Below, in pieces: positions 5,862 through 11,419 of a stretch of DNA of 14,040 bases (within the stretch, counting starts at the first letter, position 1; every line of letters starts with the position of its first letter). Both the position numbers and the translations under genes were made by a program. The stretch is from Palsa-883 sp963847615 (GTDB lineage Bacteria > Pseudomonadota > Alphaproteobacteria > Acetobacterales > Acetobacteraceae): assembly GCA_963847615.1 (NCBI GenBank), contig CAWKAN010000042.1, positions 1 through 14,040 on the forward strand, read 5' to 3'. Below the pieces are notes generated by a model that was given only the letters and a program-made list of their open reading frames with translations, was not told the DNA's origin and did not search any database.

Positions 5862-6686
5862 ATGATGGATAAAATGACCTCGGACCAACTGCGCGAAGCC
5901 GCCGCCGCTCGAATTTTTGCCAGGCGCGACGAGATTTTGCATGAGCAGGAAAGGATCAGGGAAGAGCAGGAACGCCTAGCTCGGCGCGACCGCGAGCTTG
6001 CCCGCGAACTTGTCGAGTGCCGTGCCGCGGCGCGCTTTTTCGGGCTGGACATTGATCCGCCGACCGACGATCCGCAGGTAGCTACCCTCCGGCAGCGAGT
6101 CAGCCGCCTTCGTCTCCAAGCCGAGGCAGCGCGGGCCAACGATGACCAAGAAGCGGCGGATCGCCTACTAGCTGTGGCCAGCCATCACGAAATGCAGGCT
6201 CGCCAACTGAGCCTCGCGAGGGCACGTGAGGTAGCACAGAGGGCCAACGCGGCGGCTTCTCTAATTACGGCGACGGCATCGGCGGTGACGTTAGCGGCGT
6301 CCGCGCGGTCAGCGGCGGCGTCAGTCGTCAAAGCACTAGAAAACCCCCCTTCACCGCCGCCCGCGCCGTCCGCAGCGTCGGTATCTCCCCCTCCTGCGGC
6401 GCAAAAAAAAATCCCCCGCATCCGCGATATCGTCCTCGACCAGCTACGTGCCGCCGGCGCCAGCGGCCAGAAAGCCACGCCTATGCGGCGGTACATCGAG
6501 AGCACCTATTCGACTGAGATTCACGACAAAACGGTCGGCATGACGCTCTACCGGCTCGCGCAGGAACATCTCGTGCATCGGAAGGGGCAAATTTGGTTTT
6601 TCGGCCCGTCGCCAGACGCAAGCGCTGGCGCGAGGCCGGAGAACCCCGGGGCAGCAACCCCGGGGCTTACTCAGGCGGTCAACTAG
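5862..6686 (+). CDS. Hypothetical protein: N-terminal coiled coil, C-terminal winged-helix-like domain
   Basis: 274 residues, cytoplasmic. Residues 5-55 are densely charged with heptad-like Glu/Arg/Leu spacing (ILHEQERIREEQERLARRDR), a probable coiled coil. Residues 70-165 are Ala/Arg-rich helix, then a Pro/Ala linker (about 165-185). Residues 188-250 (starting IPRIRDIVLDQL, containing TPMRRYIESTY and TVGMTLYRLAQEHLVHRKGQIWFF) have the shape of a small winged helix with a final beta hairpin. A role in DNA binding or assembly is inferred; I do not recognise a named family. Three closely spaced starts exist (ATG at 5862, 5865 and 5874) with no Shine-Dalgarno sequence, consistent with leaderless translation. 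It stands alone between an IS and a structured non-coding zone. Confidence 0.75.
   Translation: MMDKMTSDQLREAAAARIFARRDEILHEQERIREEQERLARRDRELARELVECRAAARFFGLDIDPPTDDPQVATLRQRVSRLRLQAEAARANDDQEAADRLLAVASHHEMQARQLSLARAREVAQRANAAASLITATASAVTLAASARSAAASVVKALENPPSPPPAPSAASVSPPPAAQKKIPRIRDIVLDQLRAAGASGQKATPMRRYIESTYSTEIHDKTVGMTLYRLAQEHLVHRKGQIWFFGPSPDASAGARPENPGAATPGLTQAVN
6644..6665. repeat. Self-complementary CCCCGGGG pair forming a hairpin at the gene end
   Basis: CCCCGGGG occurs at 6644-6651 and 6658-6665 with a six-base CAGCAA loop, giving an 8-bp all-GC stem. It sits inside the last codons of the preceding gene, 20 bases before the stop. There is no T tract, so it is not a classical intrinsic terminator, though it could stabilise the 3' end of the message. 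Confidence 0.55.
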
Positions 6687-6700
6687 GAAAGGAGTACAGC

Positions 6701-6730
6701 GTGATGTGGCACATCACCCGGACAAGATAA
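6701..6730 (+). CDS. Candidate nine-codon leader peptide
   Basis: AAAGGAG (6688-6694) is one of the best Shine-Dalgarno sequences in the window and is followed at six bases by GTG-ATG and the short frame VMWHITRTR, ending in TAA at 6728-6730. Two hairpins follow directly. A well-initiated tiny ORF followed by alternative stems resembles a translation-coupled leader or attenuator. The peptide has no run of a single amino acid that would point to a specific sensor, so the role is open, and it could be chance. Confidence 0.3.
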   Translation: MMWHITRTR

Positions 6731-6768
6731 GCCGTTGGTCCGGTGAGAGGCCCCAAAAGGGTCTCTCA
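6718..6768 (+). promoter_or_regulatory. Two consecutive hairpins downstream of the leader ORF
   Basis: CCGGAC (6718-6723) pairs with GTCCGG (6738-6743). Immediately after, TGAGAGGCCC (6744-6753) pairs with GGGTCTCTCA (6759-6768) over ten base pairs, one of them G-U, around a CAAAA loop. No T run follows, so this is not a simple terminator. The strict succession of stems suggests a structured RNA domain. Confidence 0.5.
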
Positions 6769-6775
6769 TCCCGGC

Positions 6776-6849
6776 GCCCCCGTAGCCCATTACGGAAAGA
6801 GCACCGGCCTCGTAGCCGGAGGCGGTAGGTTCGGATTTTACCCGGGGCA
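6776..6849 (+). tRNA. tRNA-like element, degenerate (Arg/Thr-like), probable pseudo-tRNA
   Basis: All arms of a cloverleaf can be drawn. The acceptor stem GCCCCCG/CCGGGGC (6776-6782 and 6842-6848) has one C-C mismatch. The D arm is GCCC/GAGC with one mismatch and a loop containing the conserved GG. The anticodon stem CCGGC/GCCGG is perfect, the variable loop AGGCG has five bases, and the T arm GTAGG/TTTAC encloses TTCGGAT. The anticodon loop is CTCGTA, only six bases, so the anticodon cannot be read confidently (CGT if U33 is kept). The overall sequence resembles bacterial tRNA-Arg(TCT) with a base lost from the loop. CCA is not encoded. It may be a decayed mobile-element tRNA, an integration-site remnant, or a tRNA mimic. 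Confidence 0.45.
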
Positions 6850-6945
6850 CCCCTATACCCGTGTTCGAATATAGTGATCCGCTGGCCAGCTTGCAAGCGT
6901 TTTGTGAGGGAATCCAAAGGGTTACATGGCGGTGGAGTTTGTAGG

Positions 6946-6996
6946 GGTTGCCGGATTTCGGTTACTCGTAAGGGTAACAGATAGATCGTTGCAACC
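6946..6996 (+). ncRNA. Candidate structured RNA with GUAA tetraloop hairpin
   Basis: GTTACTC (6961-6967) and GGGTAAC (6972-6978) form a 7-bp stem (one U-G pair) closed by GTAA, a GNRA-type tetraloop. An outer helix GGTTGC (6946-6951)/GCAACC (6991-6996) encloses it. The structure ends 25 bases before the small gene at 7021, so it could be a cis-acting leader or part of a longer RNA from 6687 onward. This is a fold seen by eye, with no covariation evidence. Confidence 0.35.
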
Positions 6997-7020
6997 GGCG
7001 CGCTCGAACGCGAGGCGTCA

Positions 7021-7251
7021 ATGACAGAGGTTAAAATGCCTGAAATACGTCCCTACGTTGGCTACGACTTCATGGTCGGAACCAAGATCGCCCACAGCGG
7101 GATCACGAACGATCCTGATCGCCGCGAAGGAGAGCACCAGCAGCGGTGGCCAAGCGGGCACCTTAAGGTGGTGACCGGCCCCATGACCGAGGAAGGCGCT
7201 CGCAAGTGGGAAGAGGGCAAGCAGAAGACTATCACGCCGAAGCGCGGTTAA
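7021..7251 (+). CDS. Small GIY-YIG-like protein
   Basis: 76 residues. The order of elements recalls a minimal GIY-YIG fold: a first strand (YVGYDFMVG), then HSGITNDPDRREGEHQQRW, comparable to the YIG-x-T-x-D-x-x-R-R-x-x-x-H signature of the superfamily, then a Lys-Val-Val strand and a C-terminal helix rich in Glu (MTEEGARKWEEG). The canonical GIY tyrosine arrangement is altered and the length is short, so nuclease activity is doubtful. Two starts are possible: ATG 7021, and ATG 7036, which has a better-spaced AGAGG five bases upstream. It follows the structured RNA interval and ends convergently on the gene at 7248-7586, sharing three bases of stop codon. Confidence 0.65.
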   Translation: MTEVKMPEIRPYVGYDFMVGTKIAHSGITNDPDRREGEHQQRWPSGHLKVVTGPMTEEGARKWEEGKQKTITPKRG

Positions 7252-7257
7252 ACCGCG
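7243..7257. repeat. 15-bp palindrome across two convergent stop codons
   Basis: CGCGGTT (7243-7249) and AACCGCG (7251-7257) are exact reverse complements around a single A. The plus-strand stop (7249-7251) and the minus-strand stop (7248-7250) both sit in its centre. With a one-base centre it is a poor RNA hairpin but a good dyad protein-binding site. Confidence 0.5.
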
Positions 7258-7586
7258 GTCGGGCGTAAGCGGAAGGTGGTGGCGACGCGGTTAAACTCCC
7301 GGGTCTCCCGCACGAACAGATGCTCGAGCGGGTGAACGGTGTTTTTCGAGTAACGCTGTGACACTGAGACAGCAATTTTGTCTCCGGCCACCGCATCGGT
7401 GAACTCGAAAGGACCGATCGTCGCCACCTCTTCCGGCGGGGCCTTGTTCTCGCTCGACGCCGACTTAATCGTAAGCGACGCGGCGACGCCATATTGCGGC
7501 GCGCGGGCACGCTGTGATGCAAGACAGCGATGGGCGAACGACGTGACATCATTGCTGGGGCTGAGAGCGCTCATACGATTGGCCAT
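7248..7586 (-). CDS. Hypothetical protein convergent with the GIY-YIG-like gene
   Basis: From ATG 7584-7586 the product has 112 residues; an internal ATG at 7574 is equally possible, and the frame stays open upstream to 7742. Codon choice in the C-terminal 80 codons favours G/C in third positions, which supports real coding on this strand. The sequence is a soluble, mixed alpha/beta type (SLTIKSASSENKAPPEEVATI, then an FTDAVAGDKIAV segment and a C-terminal HPLEHLFVRETREFN). I do not recognise it. Its 5' part overlaps the start of the IS66 remnant on the other strand, so the N terminus is uncertain. Confidence 0.45.
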   Translation of the reverse strand: MANRMSALSPSNDVTSFAHRCLASQRARAPQYGVAASLTIKSASSENKAPPEEVATIGPFEFTDAVAGDKIAVSVSQRYSKNTVHPLEHLFVRETREFNRVATTFRLRPTAV

Positions 7587-7820
7587 AACAGCGCAGGCAA
7601 CCGGCCGATCGAGATCATCAAGCGGGACGAGTGGCGTCTCTCGTGGGCGGTGAAACAGCAGCGCGAGATCGTGGCGGAAAGCCTGAGCGGTGAGCTGACG
7701 CCGACCGAGGTTGGGCGCAAGCACGCGATCAGCTCCGGGCAACTCTACACGTGGCGGCAGGAACTGCTGGCCATGCCAGGCGCGATTATCGAGCGCACCG
7801 TGCTGCGGTTTGCCGCGGGG
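7530..7820 (+). pseudogene. Remnant of an IS66-type orfA (TnpA-like helix-turn-helix protein)
   Basis: The segment from about residue 26 of this frame (IEIIKRDEWRLSW) through QREIVAESLSGELTPTEVGR, the helix-turn-helix core KHAISSGQLYTWRQELL, and the following ERTVLRF matches the layout of the small DNA-binding protein encoded first in IS66 elements. After about 7817 the resemblance stops, and none of the remaining reading frames continues convincingly; the usual C terminus, orfB and the large transposase are absent. The frame happens to stay open into manC, so an automatic caller could fuse the two, but the manC start at 8160 is clear. No IS66 terminal repeat is visible. Confidence 0.65.
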
Positions 7821-8159
7821 GCTGTGGTGCCAGCGTCGCCAAGGGGCACCGCAGCCGTCGCCGATTGGCGAGGCTGCGCCGCCGGGGCCGCCGGCGCTGG
7901 CAGGACGGTGCCCGCGCGGGCGGCGCCAACAGCGGCGCCGGGGTTACCGGATGCACCGGCGCGGCCCAGGGGGCAACCGCGCACGGCGTGGCACAACCCC
8001 ATGCAACAGCCTGCCACCGGACCACGATCCGGTGGTGAGCCGACGGCGGAGGCCGACGCGGCGGCTCACGTGGGTGGGCCGATCGTCCGCCGCCCCGGCC
8101 GGCGGCCGCCGCAAGCTGCGGCATGGACAGCCCAACCGATCGCTGCCAAGAGGGCCGGC
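7821..8159 (+). other. Gene-less spacer between the IS66 remnant and manC
   Basis: I see no recognisable protein here in any frame; the open frames are Pro/Ala/Arg-rich products of high GC. It contains the 8-bp hairpin at 8014-8035 and, at its end, an AGAGGG ribosome-binding site (about 8149-8154) for manC. It is probably decayed IS sequence plus the native manC leader. No clear -35/-10 pair is visible. Confidence 0.4.
8014..8035. repeat. 8-bp inverted repeat upstream of manC
   Basis: CCACCGGA (8014-8021) pairs exactly with TCCGGTGG (8028-8035) around CCACGA. It lies 125 bases before the manC start and lacks a T tract. It could be a regulatory stem or an end structure of the IS remnant. Confidence 0.45.
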
Positions 8160-9599
8160 ATGAGCGACACCCGCATCGTTCCCGTCATTCTCTCCGGCGG
8201 CTCCGGCACCCGGCTCTGGCCGGTGTCGCGCGAAAGCTTCCCCAAGCAGCTCTGGCCGCTGCTGTCCGACCTCTCCCTGCTGCAGGAAACCGCGCTGCGC
8301 GCCCGCGGTCCCGGCTTCGCCCCGCCGCTGGTGGTGTGCAATGAGGGGCACCGCTTCCTGATCGCCGAGCAGCTGCGCGCGGCCGGCATCGCCTGCGCCG
8401 GGGACGACGGCGCGCGCATCGTGCTGGAGCCGGTCGGGCGCAACTCCGCCCCGGCGATCGCCGCCGCCGCCTGCCTGGTGGCCGAGCGCGACCCCGACGC
8501 CGTGCTGTGGATGATGGCGGCCGACGCGGCGATCGCCGATGCCGCGGCGCTGCGCCAGGCGCTGGACAGCGCGGTCGGCGCCGCGCGGGCCGGCTATGTG
8601 GTGACCTTCGGCATGGCGCCGAGCGCGCCGGAGACCGGCTACGGCTACATCGAGCGCGGCGCGCCGCTGCCCGACGCGCCGGGCGCCTTCCGCGTCGCCC
8701 GCTTCATCGAGAAGCCGGACGCCGCCGGCGCGAGCGCGATGCTGGCCGGCGGGCGGCACCTGTGGAACTCCGGCATGTTCGTGTTCACCGCGCGCACCCT
8801 GTTGGACGAGCTGGCGGCGCACGCGCCCGAGGTGCTGGCGGCGGTGCGCCTGGCGGTGGCGGGGTGCAGCGTCGACCTGGATTTCGTCCGGCTCGACGCC
8901 GCGGCGTTTGCCGCCAGCCCGTCGATCAGCCTCGACTATGCGGTGGCCGAGCGCACCGCGCGCGCCGCGGTGGTGCCGGCCGATCTCGGCTGGTCCGATG
9001 TCGGCTCCTGGGGCGCGCTGTGGGAGCTGGGCGCCAAGGACGCCGCCGGCAACGTGGCGGTCGGCGACGTGCTGCTGGAGGGGGCGGAGAACTGCTACGT
9101 CCGCAGCGACGGCGTGCTGACCGGGGTGATCGGGCTGAAGGACGCCGTCGTGGTGGTGACCAAGGACGCCGCGCTGGCGATGCACCGCGACGCGGCGCAG
9201 GACGTGAAGACGCTGGTGGACCGGCTGAAGGCGGCCGGGCGGCAGGAGGCGGTGGCGCACAACCGGGTCTATCGGCCGTGGGGCTTCTACGAAAGCCTGA
9301 TCGCGGGCGAGCGGTTCCAGGTCAAGCGCATCGTGGTTTCGCCGGGGCAGAAATTGTCGTTGCAGAAGCATTTCCACCGCGCCGAGCACTGGGTGGTGGT
9401 CAGCGGCACCGCGCTGGTCACCCGCGATGCCGAGAAGACATTGCTGCACGAGAACGAAAGCATCTACCTGCCGCTCGGCGCGCTGCACCGGCTGGAGAAC
9501 CCTGGAAAAATCCCGCTGACGCTGATCGAGGTGCAGTCCGGCGCCTATCTGGGCGAGGACGACATCGTGCGGACCGAGGACACCTACGGCCGCGCGTGA
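8160..9599 (+). CDS. manC: Mannose-1-phosphate guanylyltransferase / mannose-6-phosphate isomerase (bifunctional)
   Basis: 479 residues, the usual length of the two-domain type II enzyme. It converts fructose-6-phosphate to mannose-6-phosphate and mannose-1-phosphate plus GTP to GDP-mannose, feeding surface polysaccharide. Nucleotidyltransferase signatures are GGSGTRLWP (13-21) with SFPKQ (26-30), FIEKPD (182-187), NSGMF (203-207) and GWSDVGSW (277-284). The C-terminal cupin isomerase domain starts at YRPWG (371-375) and has H404, H406 and E409 in KHFHRAEHW plus H443. One oddity: where family members usually have a P-x-D-H motif, this protein has AADAA (119-124 region), keeping D122 but losing the His. 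ATG 8160 has an AGAGGG ribosome-binding site and fits the family N terminus; the longer frame upstream is IS66 debris. No other polysaccharide genes are visible. Confidence 0.93.
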   Translation: MSDTRIVPVILSGGSGTRLWPVSRESFPKQLWPLLSDLSLLQETALRARGPGFAPPLVVCNEGHRFLIAEQLRAAGIACAGDDGARIVLEPVGRNSAPAIAAAACLVAERDPDAVLWMMAADAAIADAAALRQALDSAVGAARAGYVVTFGMAPSAPETGYGYIERGAPLPDAPGAFRVARFIEKPDAAGASAMLAGGRHLWNSGMFVFTARTLLDELAAHAPEVLAAVRLAVAGCSVDLDFVRLDAAAFAASPSISLDYAVAERTARAAVVPADLGWSDVGSWGALWELGAKDAAGNVAVGDVLLEGAENCYVRSDGVLTGVIGLKDAVVVVTKDAALAMHRDAAQDVKTLVDRLKAAGRQEAVAHNRVYRPWGFYESLIAGERFQVKRIVVSPGQKLSLQKHFHRAEHWVVVSGTALVTRDAEKTLLHENESIYLPLGALHRLENPGKIPLTLIEVQSGAYLGEDDIVRTEDTYGRA

Positions 9600-9629
9600 C
9601 CGCCCGGCGCGACGGGAGCAGGGGTCCGG

Positions 9630-9660
9630 CCCCGCCTGATGGTCAGGCCAGGCGCCGGGG
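9630..9660. terminator. Candidate bidirectional hairpin between manC and the PAP2 gene
   Basis: GCCTGA (9634-9639) and TCAGGC (9643-9648) form a stem around TGG. A longer alternative fold pairs CCCC (9630-9633) with GGGG (9657-9660). It sits 30 bases after the manC stop, between convergent genes, where a terminator is expected. No T tract follows on either strand, so it would be non-canonical. Confidence 0.35.
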
Positions 9661-10202
9661 CACACCGGCAGGACGAAGGCGACGGCGCGGATCCGCGTCT
9701 CGGCGTCCAGGTGCCGCCCATGCAGCAGCAGCGCCACGGCGGCGACGGCGGCGAACAGCCAGCGCCGGCGCAGGCCGGGCGGCGGGCCGGCCAGCCGGGC
9801 GAAGCCGAGCGCCCCGAGCACGCCGAGCGCGCCGCCCAGCGCCACCTCGGCCGGGGTGTGCAGCCCGAGCCCGAGCCGCGTCGCGCCGATCAGCAAGGCG
9901 GCGAGGCCGGCGACCGCGAGCACCGCCGGGCGGCGCCGGCGCAGCACGACCGCGACGCCGCCGGCCAGCAGCGCGGCCGCCGCGGTGTGCCCGCTCGGGC
10001 TGCGCAGCGTGGCCAAGCCAAGCGCCGGGCCGCAGGTCGCGAGCACCAGCTTGAGCGCCAGCACGGCGGCGAGGCTCAGGCCGATCGCGGCCAGCCAGGC
10101 CAGGGCGCCGCGCCGCCAGCCGAGCACGGCGAGCAGCAGCGTGACCGTGGCGACCAGCGGCAGCACCACGGCCTGGTCGGCGAAGTCGGTCAGGAAGCGC
10201 AT
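9643..10202 (-). CDS. PAP2-superfamily membrane phosphatase, 3' end unclear
   Basis: From ATG 10200-10202 the product is a hydrophobic protein with about five to six membrane segments (residues roughly 13-30, 35-55, 75-88, 93-110, 118-138 and 146-161). Phosphatase signatures are SPSGHT (68-73) and TRLGLGLHTPAEV (108-120), with the catalytic His of each motif present; E119 stands near where Asp is usual. A shortened first motif (K51 with CGP at 57-59) fits a subgroup of small PAP2 enzymes. Such proteins dephosphorylate lipid phosphates such as undecaprenyl pyrophosphate at the membrane. The oddity is the end: the frame has no stop near residue 185 and stays open antisense through manC to 7944. 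A TGA at 9643-9645 lies in another frame, so a small frameshift may have removed the native stop. The boundary given is that TGA. Confidence 0.65.
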
Positions 10203-10307
10203 CGCGGGCGGCGTAGCATGGCGCGGGAGGATGCGGCAGCCGGGCTTACCGCAAGGTTTACCGCGCGTTCAGCTGCCCTGGCGTCAGGGGGAAGGCCGCC
10301 GGTGGCT

Positions 10308-10412
10308 CGGCCGTCAGTCGCCCGGCCGTCGCTCGTCCGCTCGCCAGTCGCCGGGTGGTCCGGCCCCCGCTGCTCCGGCTCCCGCTGCTCCGGCTCCCGC
10401 TCCTCCGGCGCG
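10308..10412. repeat. Minisatellite with 15-bp period
   Basis: Seven successive 15-bp blocks can be laid out. The last three begin at 10366, 10381 and 10396, with CCCGCTGCTCCGGCT repeated exactly twice and then once with changes. The earlier blocks (10308, 10323, 10338) share CGGCCGTC and CAGTCGCC segments. A 15-bp period corresponds to five codons, and one minus-strand frame reads REPEQ-like repeats, but no gene is convincing here. The interval lies between the PAP2 start and the host-attachment gene. Confidence 0.6.
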
Positions 10413-10451
10413 TTATCGTCCGACGCCCTTGGACGACGCGCGGCGCGGCCG

Positions 10452-10958
10452 TTACGGCGCCGGCGCGGGCGGCGGCAGCAGGCCGGCCTCGACCAGCCTG
10501 GCATGGATTTCCTGCGCCGGCACCTTGGTGAGGTCCTTCACCAGGGTCTCGCGCACCCGTGCGCGGGTCGGCTCGTCGAGCGCGTCGCGCAGCGTGCCGC
10601 TCAGGCCGGGCGCGACGATCAGGATCAGCTCGTCGAACTGCCCCGCGCGGTTGTCCTCGCTCAGCATCAGGGCGAGCTGGCTGATGAAGCGCTCGCGCGC
10701 CTCCTCGTGCGGGTCCTGCCGCGGCGCGATGGCGTGCCTGGTGGGGCTGGCGCTTTCGAAGCTGCGGCCGGGTCGGTCGGACGCCAGGTCCTGGCTGCGC
10801 CGATGCGCGTCCACCGAGGTCATCTCGCGCAGCGCGTTCAGGCCGCGCCGATCGGCGGCGATCCCCAGCACCCGCGCCTGGCCGCCATCGGCGACGACGA
10901 TCCACAGGCGATCCAATGGTCTGCGGCCGGTGTGGGCGACCCGGGGACGTCGCGGCAT
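10452..10958 (-). CDS. Host attachment protein family (baeRF-like)
   Basis: 168 residues. The N-terminal strand WIVVADGGQARVL, the middle segment with a conserved-looking Asp/Arg/Pro/Gly run (DLASDRPGRSFES), the helix EEARERFISQLALML, and the strand-plus-turn FDELILIVAPGLSGTLRDAL are characteristic of the family annotated as required for attachment to host cells, which is related to an archaeal/bacterial release-factor-like fold. The biochemical role is not established. ATG 10956-10958 is chosen because GGAGAGGAG sits just upstream; a longer frame to 11057 reads through the regulatory region. A perfect FNR/FixK-type box lies 86 bases upstream, suggesting induction at low oxygen. The C terminus is a Pro/Ala tail. 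Confidence 0.82.
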   Translation of the reverse strand: MPRRPRVAHTGRRPLDRLWIVVADGGQARVLGIAADRRGLNALREMTSVDAHRRSQDLASDRPGRSFESASPTRHAIAPRQDPHEEARERFISQLALMLSEDNRAGQFDELILIVAPGLSGTLRDALDEPTRARVRETLVKDLTKVPAQEIHARLVEAGLLPPPAPAP

Positions 10959-11043
10959 GCTGCGTGCTCCTCTCCCGCGGGCGACGGCGGTCGTGTCGCT
11001 GCATGGAAGGCCCGCAATGGACCAGTTCCGGCCGGGCGGCGCC

Positions 11044-11057
11044 TTGACCTGGGTCAA
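11044..11057. promoter_or_regulatory. FNR/Anr/FixK-type box
   Basis: TTGACCTGGGTCAA is a perfect TTGAC-N4-GTCAA dyad, extended by one pair to CTTGAC/GTCAAG. It fits the consensus bound by FNR/FixK regulators. It lies upstream of the host-attachment gene (minus strand) and 62 bases beyond the csoR stop, so the likely target is the host-attachment gene. If the box is centred at -41.5, transcription would begin near 11009. Confidence 0.6.
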
Positions 11058-11118
11058 GCGAAGCAGCGGGGGCGCCGGTGCGGGCGGCGGGCCGATCGGG
11101 CGGCGTTCGGCGCCGCCG

Positions 11119-11394
11119 CTAGCGCGTCATCCGGGCGATCGTGGCGATCAGTTCCTCGACCTTGTGGCGCTGCTCGACCACGTCGCCCGAGGCGAACGCG
11201 CCGGCCACGCAGTGCGAAACATGATCGCGCAGCACCTGTTCCTCGACCTTGTGCAGCGCGGCGCGCACGGCGTCGATCTGGGTCAGCAGATCGACGCAGT
11301 AGCGGTCCGCCTCGACCATGCGCCGCACCCCGCCGACCTGGCCCTCGATGCGCTTCAGGCGGGCGATGACGGCGGTCTTGGTGGTGTCATGCAT
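11119..11394 (-). CDS. csoR: CsoR-family copper-sensing transcriptional repressor
   Basis: 91 residues of the DUF156 (CsoR/RcnR/FrmR) fold, all-helical, with the family start RLKRIEGQVGGVRRM (12-26). The copper-type ligand set C33-H58-C62 is present with the spacing seen in CsoR (25 and 4 residues), in YCVDLL and DHVSHCV, and there is no RcnR-type N-terminal His ligand pattern beyond H2. Apo-CsoR represses copper efflux genes, and Cu(I) binding releases it. ATG 11392-11394 has an AGGAAA ribosome-binding site. It is divergent from copA with a 110-bp spacer that contains a matching operator, which strongly supports copper sensing and autoregulation. Confidence 0.9.
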   Translation of the reverse strand: MHDTTKTAVIARLKRIEGQVGGVRRMVEADRYCVDLLTQIDAVRAALHKVEEQVLRDHVSHCVAGAFASGDVVEQRHKVEELIATIARMTR

Positions 11395-11419
11395 CGTCGA
11401 TTTCCTGCCGGGGCCGGCC

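Larger units (their letters stand above)
6687..7020 (+). other. Non-coding, highly structured interval of 334 bases
   Basis: No substantial coding frame is convincing here. The interval contains, in order, a strong ribosome-binding site with a nine-codon ORF (6688-6730), two hairpins (6718-6743 and 6744-6768), a tRNA-like cloverleaf (6776-6849), a weaker CTATA/TATAG pairing (about 6852-6873), and a multi-element structure (6946-6996) before the small gene at 7021. The sequence at 6940-6975 is less GC-rich than the chromosome-like right half. It may be the transcribed leader of the downstream gene or an independent RNA. Confidence 0.5.

Noticed and set aside
6644..6665. Intrinsic terminator at the end of the 5862 gene
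   Set aside because: The stem is strong but lies inside the coding region and has no T tract after it.
6687..7020. tmRNA or group I intron
   Set aside because: No tag-peptide frame, no permuted acceptor halves and no recognisable intron catalytic core (P3-P7 motifs) could be found by eye.
7944..9600. Long minus-strand open frame antisense to manC
   Set aside because: It has no recognisable domain beyond the PAP2 N terminus, and its composition is the mirror of manC codons. Open antisense frames are common in GC-rich genes.
8507..10054. Long plus-strand open frame over manC and the PAP2 gene
   Set aside because: Arg/Gly/Ala-rich nonsense composition, a frame shadow of manC and antisense of PAP2.
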